Assembly (NCBI RefSeq): GCF_020882245.1
Contig: NC_083598.1
Coordinates: 92,137,714 to 92,201,713 of the forward strand
Length of the DNA stretch: 64,000 nucleotides
From: Rhopalosiphum padi
Lineage: Eukaryota > Arthropoda > Insecta > Hemiptera > Aphididae
Direction: 5' to 3'
A program made the position numbers and the translations under genes. Below are positions 1 through 11,932 of the stretch, piece by piece (the stretch's first letter is position 1; each line of letters opens with the position of its first letter). The notes beneath the pieces were generated by a model. It searched no databases. It saw only the letters and a program-made list of their open reading frames with translations, and was not told where the DNA came from.

Positions 1-1019
1 ATCCTAAAAATTAAAATCTACATTGAACATATTTCTTAAAAAATACAAAATAACATAAAACTTTTAATTTTGAGGTAACTAGATTGTCTTTGGGAAGCTA
101 TTAACTTAAGGTAGAAAATAGTTATTATAATATTACATTATTATGTTACTTATTATCATTATTCTCAAAAAGTTATTAATTTGTGGTATAATAATGATAA
201 AAATCAATATTTATAAAAGTAATTTTTAGTGAAATACATTTATGTAAATTTATTATTTTGTATATTTTGATAAAAAAAAAAATCATCAAACTCAAGTATT
301 TTATACATAACACTTTGATTTTTCTAATTTAGAACCCAAATTTTATCAATACAAAGGAAATAAAATTTAAAAATAAAAATATATTAAAATTTAAAAAAAA
401 AGATTATTACTGAGAACAGTTTTGAATTAAAGACTGCATTAATTTTGTTTAACGTCTAATATTAGTCATGACATATAATTTAATTAATCAAAAATCAAAA
501 TAAATGCAGTAGAAATTCTTGAATATTTTGAATGTCATAAAAAATAATTTAATTTAAAGAGTGGACTAAATAATAATATTACATTAAATTGGTTCAAAAG
601 ATAACACTATTTTCAAATATTAAAAAACATAGGCTATACACGTTACTTATGCTTAAAAAAATAAGTTTGTTTAACAGAAATAGATTTTGGCGGGAAATTA
701 AAATCCGTTTATAGGGCTAACATTGATGTTATTAACTATATAACTTTAAATAAATATTTACATTTTTTCTTAAATAGAAAGAGTAAGTGTTAAGTAATGG
801 TTGAGTCGTATTTGAAAAAAATAAACAAACTAATAAGAATTACAAGTTACAAAAGGGACAAACGCTCTTCTGAAACTCGATTATTAGTGCATAATAATAA
901 TATAACTCAAATAAAAATATGGCTACTATAATAATAATAATAGTCGTGTTTCTAATGGCATTAAGAATCACAGACAAATAAAATCAGATATATTATATTT
1001 GTTGTGGGTGCATCAATAA
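1..1019. other. AT-rich DNA, no gene seen
   Basis: Very AT-rich sequence with many short A and T runs. No reading frame of convincing length or composition and no recognisable transposon ends were found. It may be intergenic or intronic DNA of a gene outside the window. Confidence 0.5.
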
Positions 1020-1440
1020 TTATTTCTGTAAAAACTCGTCGTTGGGGGGAGGGGTATCGGCAAGCGCTCAAAATAATAATATTATTATTATTATCGACTA
1101 CATAGCGCAGTGATAGAATGATACGAACTTGGATGGAAGAGAGGTGGTATGTGAGAGAGTAAGAACGCACTCTGCGGCGTACAGTTGCACTGCTTTATTG
1201 TGGCAAGGCCGCCGCCGCAGCGGTTCACTCATAGGGGCCCATGATGGGGTATTTGGGGGGAACGGAGGCCGGCCGGCTGAGGCACGCGTGCGCATCCGCG
1301 ACAACGAAACGGCGGCATAGCAGGAACATTATAATATTATATTACAATAATATTATACGATTTATATTTTATACGGCAGTCGGCAGTAAGAAACCACAAC
1401 CAGAGCATTCTGTATCTACTAACCACCGTTGAACTAAAAA
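1020..1440. promoter_or_regulatory. GC/CpG-rich island, candidate promoter or 5' UTR
   Basis: This stretch is far richer in G+C and CpG than its surroundings, with blocks such as ggccgccgccgcagcgg and ggccggccggctgagg around 1208-1280. Short open frames exist on both strands, but none resembles a known protein, so I read them as chance frames in GC-rich DNA. In AT-rich insect genomes such islands often mark promoters or 5' exons. Direction and target gene are unknown. Confidence 0.35.
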
Positions 1441-1739
1441 TACTATGATTAAGGATGATATTATCTCATTGAATTTAACAACACCTAAATGGGTCAATGT
1501 GTAATATAATACAAAATTTTGAAATTTCAGTCTTAATGGATTACTAGTTTTTTAAATCTAATACTCGAATAAAATTGTATTTAAATTTAAAAATCAAATA
1601 ATAATAATAATCTTTCAAATACTTTAAGAATATACAGATAAATTCAAAACATATTTATTGTAATTTCATCAATTTTGAATAATCGGTTAAGCATGAGTTT
1701 TTACACTGAATTTGTACGATTACAAAGAGTAATTTTGGT

Positions 1740-2485
1740 ATCAGGAACACACGTTAGTACTACAGTCTGCAATTCCTAACATCGTCGTGCGAGCGTGTTT
1801 TTACTCGGGGAGCCTGCTGCAGACGTGAATCACACTCGTCAGTCGTCATTCACGAAATTATTATTATTATCAGTCATTTATGTATAAAAATCGCGCGCAC
1901 CCGCATGCACCATACAGTATTTTTACACACGCCAGTGGGCAGGACGGCGTTACCGCCTAGTTGCAGTCACCCCCCACCCACAAAGGCAACGGAATCCGCA
2001 GACTTTAATGCATACCGTTGATTATCGCCTATCAGGGGAACGACAGTGGGACGCACCGACGAACACCACACGCGCCTGTGGTGTGCGCGCGCTCCCAAGT
2101 TCCGCGCGACTCGCGTGATACGGCACCGTACTACCGCCACCACCGCCGCATCCTCCACGATTATAAAACTTATTGCAAGTTATCATGGCCGATTGTTATT
2201 TGTTATTATTTTCGTTTATGGAACAAGTTTGCGACGATCAAAAATTCGTTTCTCTGACGCGCGAGATATATTATATTATACACCACTGGCTATGTGCAAC
2301 ATATTTCCACCATTTAAAATTCCGTGTCGACAGGACGGTTGGAAAAATTCTTCGATCCCAAGAGCTAAATTGGTTTTTATTGAAACTTTGCGCGTTAACA
2401 TGTCTGCGGTTTTCCTTAGTTATAAGATGGCTTATATCTATACCCGTTTTACTCCGCTAATTCTTGAGTTGATCAATTGTTAGGC
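1740..2485. promoter_or_regulatory. GC/CpG-rich island with TATA-like and initiator-like motifs
   Basis: A second CpG-rich block (for example gcgcgcacccgcatgc near 1893). TATAAAAA lies near 1882 and TCAGTC near 1840, resembling arthropod core promoter elements. Frames of 79-145 codons on the plus strand here have no family resemblance and overlap one another, so no protein is called. A transcription start with an untranslated first exon is the simplest reading. It could serve a gene leaving the window leftward or one with a long first intron rightward. Confidence 0.35.
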
Positions 2486-4135
2486 AAGAAACATTTAGCA
2501 GGCATGGTGCAGAGAGTACAGACTACCGACATAAATAAATTAAACGTATAATATTGTAAAAGATAAATTATATGGAAAAAGTTCCATACCGAGACGATCA
2601 GTTGTGGTAAAAGGACGTTAAAAGAAAATTATAGAATTACAATTTATTTTTGGCGGGAAAACGAAATAGTTAATTTACATTCGTCATTTAATGACGTCTG
2701 TATACCTGTCTAGTATTTACATTCTTATTATCGGAGATTGTTCAGAAAGCACTATCAAATAATAAAAGTAACCTCAAAAATATAAAAAAATGTATGTAAT
2801 AATTCAGTATTTCAGTAACATATGCTCAAACAACATATACTTGTCTAGTATTTGACTACTGACTAGACTTAACTGATAACTAAATTATATAAAAAAAATA
2901 TTAATGTGACCTGTGGATAAGGTTTCTTGAACCTAATTAATAATTTATAAACTGCTTGAACATTATTTAATTCCTTTGAATATAAATGCCTTAACATAAT
3001 TTTATAAATATGTAACTAAAAATGTATTAAATTAGTCTAATCAGTTGGATACAGGATTAAAATGTGAAAATAATTTAATGAAAAATAAAGTAGGTAATCC
3101 TTATGTTATCAATAAAAATGACATACATAGTAATTTTTTTTATCACTTGTCAATTAAACTGTTATCTAAATAATATTATTTTTATTATAGATTCAGGAAA
3201 TATAAGTGTATGTATATTTGATATTAAATATATCATAATATGTAAATTGAGAAAAAAATTATGTCAGTTTTTGTACAAAAAAAAGCAATAAAAACCTAAA
3301 AGATGTTTAATATTAATTCACTACTTCAATTTAAAGGTAAGAGTAAATATTAATCAAGACACCTACATGCATTTTAATATTAACAATCAATAAGGTAACA
3401 TTTTTTAATAATTGGATCTTGTTTAAAATTGAAAAAGACTAACATAAATAATAAAAATATTTCAATGTTTTTTTATAATGGATTGAATTATAAGTAAAGT
3501 TTACATGCTAAACACATTTCTAAGCCACTCAATAACAAAACTTTAATCTTTTCACGAGCCCATAGTATAGTGATTTAAATAGACAGGAATGTAGTTATAA
3601 TAGTAGTAGCCATATTTGACAATAATCTTTATTTTAATCAGTTAAAGTAACTGAGAAATCACTATCGATAACCAAATTATTTTTATGTATACAACTAACA
3701 AAACTTACTTGAATAAGAAAAAAAAATATGGATCACTTAAGTTAAACCATTAATTGCTAGAAGAATAACTCATTGTAATAAATTATACACTTATAAAATG
3801 TAAATAAATATTAAAAAAATGATAAAACAAATCTAAACAATGAAATAGGTAAAATGCACATGTGATGAATAAAAACTTTTTTATTTTAATTATAGAACAC
3901 AATATAAAATAAAAGTTCTAATTCAGTAATCCAAAAACAGTAAATGCTTATACAAAATCGTAAAAAATAAGTGAAAAGTTTTATAATGTCTAGTTGTTAT
4001 GTTTTTTTATGTGAAATAATGCATAATAAAAATTACTTGAAAAAAGTATTAATTGAAATGTTATTAAGAAATGAGTTCTAAAATAATTGTCATCACACAA
4101 AAACCCTACTGTATTGTGTTCGCAACATTTACTAA
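2486..4135. other. AT-rich DNA, no gene seen
   Basis: About 1.6 kb of AT-rich sequence without a supportable coding frame, RNA gene or transposon terminus. A 62-codon frame near 3103 is made of low-complexity AT codons and is not called. Confidence 0.5.
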
Positions 4136-4875
4136 TTGGTGGTGGTAGGACCAAAACAGTGAGACTATAGGAGTATAGGTTGAATATTATTTGTGGCTAG
4201 TAGCCTATATAACACGAAAGGATTAATAAACGCGAGTGGACAACTTCAAATGGACAGATAAACAATGTTTAGAAAACGGCGTAAACCGGCAAACAAGTGA
4301 TAAGCAAAAGTGAACTTAGTGTTAAAATGAAAATACCGCCATTTCAGTGTTCGTCAGATGAAAAATTGCATCGTAAACACCGGTGCCGGGGGACCACCGA
4401 GTTCCAAGCAAATACTGACGGACGTGTCTTGACGTTGGATAGTTTTTTCAAACCAACTACATACTGGAAACCCACGAACATTCGAGTAAATGTCAAGTAA
4501 ATAACTCTATTTGTACATGTACCTGGAACGTAAACATTACGAACGTGTCGGTTTATTGAGCACAGGAAAACTGATTGCGGCAGCCTCGGCCTTTGTCGAA
4601 CGTAACACTTGATCGCCGGCGATGTACACTCGGATATTTTGTATAACATTTAATTTAAAACGCGCACAGCGACGAGTAATCGACATGAAAACGTTAAAAA
4701 ACACTCGTTTAACCTAATCGGCCATCTTGTCCGTGTTCTCGAAGAATAACAAAACATCATCGATTCCGGGGGAACAAGCGTTTGAGTGGGGATGCGCCAG
4801 TCCACCGGCGCGCAGCATGGAATGTACGAATGGCGCAGCATTAAATCGCTTCCTCCATGATTTCACTGATTAAAT
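4136..4875. promoter_or_regulatory. GC-richer island with YY1-like site, candidate promoter
   Basis: The third GC-rich block of the left flank. It contains CGGCCATCTTG near 4719-4729, the reverse complement of the YY1/Pho-type AAGATGGC core that is frequent near animal start sites. Several CpG-rich patches lie around 4370-4430, 4600-4640 and 4790-4840. A 67-codon plus-strand frame at 4297-4500 has mixed composition but no recognised domain; it could be a short first exon or chance. Confidence 0.35.
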
Positions 4876-4988
4876 GATCCAAGCACGAGTTGTTTATCGT
4901 CTTTGCTATGTGCAATAAACGTGGGAATTTCGAAAACTATTGACTAAACCTAAAAACTTTTCCCTTAAACTGTAATCATATTAATCAT

Positions 4989-5803
4989 TTTACTTTCTTG
5001 ATTTTTAATCAAGAAGGTAATTATGGTAATTGAAATGAAAAAAGTCTGAATTTATAAAACTTCAAGAATTTGTGTTAAATAGGAAAAAAATAAAAATTTA
5101 ACTCAGTTGTAATGAGTAGGTGGATAAATAAGCTAGCTTTAACATAAAATATTAATGAGAGAGATCCAATATCACACCCAAGCGGTTTAACAATTTAAAT
5201 CCACAAAAACGTCAGCGTAAACAGTCCCAAAATGTCTATTTTTTAACTTTTCTCCAAAACTATTATAGCTAAAAAGTTGATTGATAGCTTATTAAAAAGG
5301 AATTATCAAGTAGATACAAAATGTGAGATAAAAAATTTTCAAAAAAAATCATTTATTTTTTCACAGTTAAAAAATAGTTATATTTTGCTAGACTTTCATT
5401 TAGCGTGGTAGATTACCAAAACTGGAGAACTGATTTTTTCATTTGGGGTCTTGTTATATTCATATTGGCTAGGAGAAGTGCTGTGAAGATTTTCAGTACT
5501 TTATCTTCAATTAACAATTAACAACTCACTACAAAGCTGTAAAAAACGCCAAATAAAATGTGTTTAAATTTTTTTTTTTTTTTTTGAAGCTCTGTAATGA
5601 ATTAACTAAGTATAATAGATAAAGTTTTGAAAATCTTCACTGCACTTCTCCTAGCCAATGTGAATCTAACAAGATCCCAAACAACAAAATCCACTCTCCG
5701 GTTTCGGAGATCAATCTCACTAAATGAAAATGAAAATAAAATACATAATACATACATATTACATACATTTAATAAATTTCTAAAAATTGAAAATCAAGAA
5801 AGT
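4989..5803. repeat. Inverted-repeat (MITE-like) element, copy A
   Basis: The element is bounded by a short inverted repeat, actttcttgattttt near 4989 and aaaatcaagaaagt near 5790. Internally, ggagaagtgctgtgaagatt near 5475 is inverted at about 5630-5655 (aatcttcactgcacttctcc), so much of it can fold back. A second copy in opposite orientation lies at 54833-55432. No coding capacity is evident. The superfamily is not assigned because no clear target duplication was found. Confidence 0.6.
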
Positions 5804-6930
5804 TACATGACAATCTCTGACTTGGCAAGCGTTTTTTTATTGTTTTAGTTTTGAAGTCTTTCTAAAAACATAATAACCAAGTGATAAGGATTAGTTCAAC
5901 TTTATTGATAGTTCCGATTTTAATTTATTTTACCTATACCTATGTCAAATTATTGCAATAATCTTTATCTTTTTCGAATAATATTAAACTTATATATCAT
6001 GGTTATAATACTTTTTTATTTTTCTCACACTGAAATATTGAAATGTTTGATTTAGAACTTAAAAGTGAATAACTATGGATATTAAATATATAGCCTTATA
6101 TTTATTTTGATCCAATTCTGAGTAGAGCAATGAATGTATATTGACTTCATAATAATTATATGATTATAATTCTATATTTCTATGATGTGTCATCACCTTT
6201 AGAGGTAGTGAAAATGATTTGTTTTTCAACTTTTGGAGATAATTTTTAGCAATAAATTGGATTTAATTGGTATTCAGGGAGAGTCAAAAGTAAAAAATTT
6301 CCAGTACTTTTCAATATAACCAGAAAAAAAAACAAAAAAACTTAACAAAAACCGTGAATTTTCATGTCAAATCAGTATTCGACAAAATTATGATTTTATT
6401 TCATACATTTTATTTAATAGGTAGATAATAAATTTTATTCTATTGAATGTCTTACATTATTTGTTTAACAGATATAACTATTTTAACAGTATTATTTTTA
6501 ATATAATTGAATTTGTTTATGGGTACAAGGGTTGTAAAATGTGGAATTTTAAAATCTACCCCTAGGCAGCATAATTTGTTAACCTAGCATTGGTAATCAT
6601 AGGCAGACATTTAGTTGAATTAACATATTACATTCAATTTTTGAAGTCCCCCCGATGTTCGCCAATTCATAGACTATGGTATAACCATGGTTATAATCAA
6701 TTCTTGATATTTATTATTTTATTTCTAATTGATTTTAATGCATTAAAAACTTAAAACTATATTAAAACTTGTACGGTTAGTGAAGTAAAACTACACATAA
6801 TGTCTATAACAATATGAAACTGTACCTTACACTAACCTTTTTTTTTTAATAGTTAATATTTAAACACGCGTCTTAAATCAAATTGATAAAAATAAATTTT
6901 GTTATTCATACCATAAAATACTTTTATAAT
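5804..6930. other. AT-rich DNA, no gene seen
   Basis: No supportable gene, RNA or transposon end was recognised in this stretch. Confidence 0.45.
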
Positions 6931-7150
6931 CAGTGGCGGGCTGGCGTTCTATGTGAGGAGTCTGAGCTATAGCATATTGGTAGAAACTGTTTTATGGGGA
7001 CCTTAGCTTCTTAAAACATGTATTATTTCAATTTCTTATGTTATTTTTCTATACCTACCTACTTTTATGAATGCACAATTATTTTTCAAAATGTATATAT
7101 GGAACCCGGGATGTAATCGTATTCTGGCATTCCTTGCCAGTTCACCACTG
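6931..7150. mobile_element. hAT-like MITE (220 bp)
   Basis: The termini are CAGTGGCGGGCTGGC on the left and GCCAGTTCACCACTG on the right, an imperfect inverted repeat starting with the CAGTG typical of hAT elements. Flanks tttataat (6923-6930) and tttatatt (7151-7158) match at 7 of 8 positions, as expected for an aged 8-bp hAT target duplication. There is no coding content. Confidence 0.65.
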
Positions 7151-7921
7151 TTTATATTAGCTTATATTTTATAAACTTACTATTACCATTAACATAAGTT
7201 GATAGTTATATTTTTTACAATCAATATCATCTTATAAATTAAAAATATTTTTAATAATTGGTAATAAAAAGTCAAGATAATAATAACATTAATAAAATAA
7301 TAACTAATAGTAACTATACAATGTTCCAGTTGATAATTTGGTAAAATTGTATATGCAGAGTGCAGACTGATAATTCATAATGAAATAGTATATTTTTCCT
7401 TCAATTTAAGTCATACAGTTTAAATATATCTACATTTTAGAGTAAAAGTTCTGTAATACAACTAAAACATGATTATATAGAAAAAATATAATCTAAAATG
7501 TTACTTAACCAAAAATAATTTATTATATGATATTTCTAATCATATTTTTTTCGGTCATTTGAGTATGTGACTGATAACTTACCATCACAATGATACAATG
7601 TAGACAACATATCTTCTCTAAATTGTGTTCACCAGTATAATATATTATAAACATAATATTTAATATATTCAATAAAGAATTTTAATAAAATTATAAAACT
7701 AATTTCAAAAGTTTATAGAATGGTTTTTTTTTTTTAATTAAATGTATATGTTATAGAGGTTGTATAAATAAACAATACAAAGGTAATTATATAATATTAG
7801 TAAAATATATAAATGGGATTTTAAGTTTGCTTAAATAAAAAAAATCTACAAGTAATGTATTATTATAATGAATAATTAAACTTAAAAAAGGAACAATATT
7901 ACAAGTATAATTCATTTTTAT
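7151..7921. other. Downstream region of the minus-strand small membrane protein gene
   Basis: AT-rich sequence with no other gene recognised. It presumably holds the 3' UTR and polyadenylation signal of the minus-strand gene ending at 7922. Confidence 0.4.
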
Positions 7922-8892
7922 TCATCGTCTTTTCTTCTTGTCTTGTTTTCTTGATCTATGATGAGAATATGGGCGTCTAGGTGATGCAAATGTACTACCA
8001 TCAGAGTCATATTCACTGCCATCACCATTATCCTAAAAATTCAATAAATTAATTTAATACTTTTATTTTATGTTTAAAGGACTATCCTAGGAAAAAATAG
8101 ATAAAAGCTAAATCGTTAGTATTTGGTATAATTAAAAATTGGGTACTGTTAAAAATATTATCCGTCACTCAATTTTATCGTTATCTTCGTTTTAAAATGA
8201 CGCGTGACGCCACAGGTTATAGTATATATTATTACAGTAGTCATTATAATCTACAATAGTCATACTTTGGAACATTATAATATTTCATGTAATTATGGTA
8301 GAATTATAACTAAAACAATAAATGATTGTAAATATAGAAGTTATTATGTCAATAAATAAAGAAGATAACGGTAAAAACATAAATAATTATTTTACAACTA
8401 AATTAGATAGTTGATAATGATGTATAATATATTATTTTTCAACTAAAATAATAAAAAATTATTTTATTAAAGTTCTGTTTACAGGAGTAATCTATTAGTA
8501 AAATTTCTTATAATTATAATGAAAGATTTCATTACTATATTTTTATATTGAGTTAAGTTTTATATATAGTATACAGGTTTATTTTTTTTATTAGTATTTA
8601 TTTCACCATCTTATTTATATAAAACTTAATAATTGGAATAGCTAAGGTTCTATCGGAATTTATTCTACACATAATTTATTATTAAAACTGTATTTGTTTT
8701 ATTTATTTTGTTAATTTTAAAATAATTTATATAAATAATTTTAGTCTTTTTAATAATTACTTTTGAGTCATTAGATTGGTCAGTTAATAAAAACACCGTT
8801 GTTATGCATACTAATTGGAAAATAGCAACTAAGTATAAACCATAACGGATCACAGCATCAAATACTTCATCTGATTCTTCCATCGGAAACAT
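7922..8892 (-). CDS. Small single-pass membrane protein, UPF0239/anon-73B1-like (2 coding exons)
   Basis: Coding exons on the minus strand are 8892-8761 (44 codons) and 8032-7922 (36 codons plus stop), giving 80 residues. The donor GTAATT follows the first exon and a tttttag acceptor precedes the second, in phase 0. The protein opens with an acidic stretch, then an IRYGLYLVAIFQLVCI-type hydrophobic helix at about residues 15-37, then an acidic/Ser-rich tail ending in DKKKRR. The RYGLY...FQ.VC core and the Lys/Arg C-terminus resemble, from memory, the uncharacterised UPF0239 family (Drosophila anon-73B1); no database check was possible. A ctttttcatag acceptor lies 8 bases before the ATG, so the start exon is probably spliced to an upstream noncoding exon. 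The basic C-terminus suggests a cytosolic ER-type tail, which is inference. Confidence 0.7.
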
Positions 8893-8900
8893 CTTGAAAA

Positions 8901-11900
8901 CTATGAAAAAGAAACAAAACAATGATTATTATTCGTGTATGAAATTACATCAATTTCATTTATTTCAATCTCCTTAAATAAAATTGTAAAAAATGTATTT
9001 ATATTTATGAAATTAAACATACCAAATACCAATAATTAGATTAAATGTCCTTAACAATAGAATAGTTTCTATTCTATAAATTCTATGTCAATGATACATC
9101 TATGATTCACTTTTCAGACTTATATAGTCTATGTTAATGTAACTTATAACTAACCCACAATGATATTGACTCAGTTACTGTATATTTAACTGTACAGATC
9201 ATTGGGAAATAAATGTTTAGTAGGTATCAACAGAATATAGAATAGTATAAAAAGTACTAATATAAAATAATGAAAATAAATTCACTATTCATAGCACTCA
9301 TAGCCAATTGGTCATTGAGAATTCCACGATTAGACTCCGAAATAATAGTTGTCCACTTAAATAATAACTAATGACAAAAATATAATATTAATATTTAATA
9401 TTCTTAATTCTTATTGATTTTTGTGAATGTGTTATCACTTATATTATACTTGTAATCACGACTGCGACGATAGATAATAGACAATGTTAAACACATGTTA
9501 TTGATAAATAAAACCATTAAAAAACTGTTGCTATCAAGTAAATTCAATTTTTTAAAGTTTTATCTTTTTTTAGTTATATAATTATATTAACATTTTTAAC
9601 TACAGAGTACAGACTACAGAGGCAAGAATAAATGAATTCAGAATTACTGATATTTCTGTATCATATCTATCATTTTAGCATTTTTCATAAATTTCATAAA
9701 CATTCTTTAGTTTGAACTTATATTTTGTTTAATAATATAAGTTATTAATGCCTTAAAGTTAATTTATATTATTATTTTTAATTTTTCATAATATTCAATT
9801 TTGTTCTACAAATTATTTTACAAATTCTTAGTAATTTATTAATGTACTTGACAATTTAAATTATTTTTTTATATTGATCAGTTATCACTAATTAATACAC
9901 ATTTATTATAGTTGTCTAATTTGTTTCTAATAATGTCCATAATATATTAATCACGCTACCTATTAATTATTGGCAGGTATGTATTTCACGAATATTTATA
10001 ATTAAAAAGCAATATTTAAATTTATACATTTATTCCTAAATTGTGTTTATGTAATATATAATATATACTTTAATAAAATTATTAATTATGATTTAATCAT
10101 ATAATTAATAACTAATTAATTTATTAATGTAGGTACATAAATTGATTGTTAATTTTTGATGATTTGATTTTTAAGACTTTTATTTATTTATAGAATTTTA
10201 CAAATTTATTTGATTTTGATATAAAATTCATACAATATTTAGCTATTTATATAGAATTTATTTTTTAAACTTCTTAGTATCACAAATTACTAATATTGAC
10301 CTTACTATTTTTTAATACCTACTCATACATAATTAATTTAATAAATCATACAATCTAAAATTTTAAGAAAACAAGATAATACAATTTTTTTTAACTATAC
10401 GTCTATATCTAGAAATTGTGATCAACATATTTTATGATTTTTTCTGGTTTTGTGATTTATGAAAAATGATTTTTGGTCAGAAATTTATGAAAAATTGTCC
10501 AATTTCCTAATTATTTTTAATTTTTTACAATTCATTTTGTAGTTTTGACTTACATATAAGTGGTCAATTATAACATTCATTATTGGACTAATTGGTTATT
10601 TATATATATATATTTATACTTATAATATATAAAGTTATTAAAAGGTTACAAATTATATAATATATAACCTAAAACCAAAAATGTTAGCGTCAACATTATA
10701 TGTTTGTTTATTTTTTTTAAAGTATAGAATAGGTAGGTAAATGTTTAACTACTTTATGACCTTATAATTAATTAATTTTTCATGAATATATTTTGTTCTA
10801 ATGAGTTATTTAAATTTATTCTTCATTAGTGTCTAAATGTTACTACAAATATATAGGGAACAATAGTCTTATGAAACACTTTTAAATAGTGAATAGTGAA
10901 TATTTATTGAGAGTAAATTTTTTTTAATTTACTTTGTTAATTATAACTGAAATACAAAGAAAGAATCATTTTGCAAATGAATAACTTTATATAGCAATTA
11001 TGATTATGCAGTAAGATAATAATAATGCTATATTATATATTATTTGGAAAAATGTATTATTGATCTACTAGTAGTTCAGAGTATGTACTTATTGATTAAT
11101 CTTTATTATTGCTATACTATGTAGAATTGATTTTAATAATGTATACTTGCAAATTATTTTGAACGTTATTGTGAATATTGTTAAGAATATTTAGGCGGTT
11201 AATATTTTATTCGATTAAATTATATTATTTGTTTGAATATATTTAAGATATAAGTATATAACCCTTTTATACAAATTAACATATTAGTTTTTTAAATGTA
11301 TCAATGCCTACTATTGGTGACTACTTTTGTATCTGTAGAATTTGATAAATTAAATAGTTGAAAATATTAATATATTATATAATAGGTAATTTGTATAAAA
11401 AATCTATTATTATTTTAAACTAATATTAAGAAACTAATCTACCTTTTTTTATTCAATTTTTCAAAGAATAGATTACATCAATATTTAAAAAATATTCATT
11501 ATAGTTATGTAAATTTAAGTTGGCATAATAAACTACTTGTATTTATTATTACTTACTGAAAAAAAAAAATTATTACATAAAATTCTGTTTATTATATAAG
11601 AGCATGAAAAAATGATTAATCTTTGACATGACAATTTATATAAAATTATCAAATAATATATAATTATTAATAATTTAATGTAATAAGTTGGTTATTTATT
11701 TTATTATTATTAAATAACCATTTAGCATTTCTTATTTTATTGGAACAACTAGTAGTTAGATTAAATTTGTTGTCATAACTATCTAGTGATATAGGTTTTT
11801 TCAACTTTATTGGTAATATAATTTATTTAATGGTTTAGTTTTTTTTAGTTTTTAACTTACACATAATAAATTAGTATAGTTAAGAATAATATTATCAAAG

Positions 11901-11932
11901 TGTAAATATAATAATTTTATTTTAGATTAACA
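8901..11932. other. Intergenic region between divergent genes
   Basis: About 3 kb of AT-rich DNA between the minus-strand small membrane protein gene and the plus-strand hydrolase. Both genes have a splice acceptor just before the start codon, so their noncoding first exons may lie here or further out. A CCAAT motif occurs near 9305. No coding exon, RNA gene or transposon terminus was recognised. Confidence 0.4.

Noticed and set aside
2046..2483. 145-codon plus-strand frame
   Set aside because: Overlaps two other frames in the same GC-rich block, has no recognised motif and begins in CpG-rich low-complexity DNA.
4297..4500. 67-codon plus-strand frame in a GC-rich island
   Set aside because: No family resemblance and no supporting splice sites. 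The island is better explained as promoter or 5' UTR DNA.
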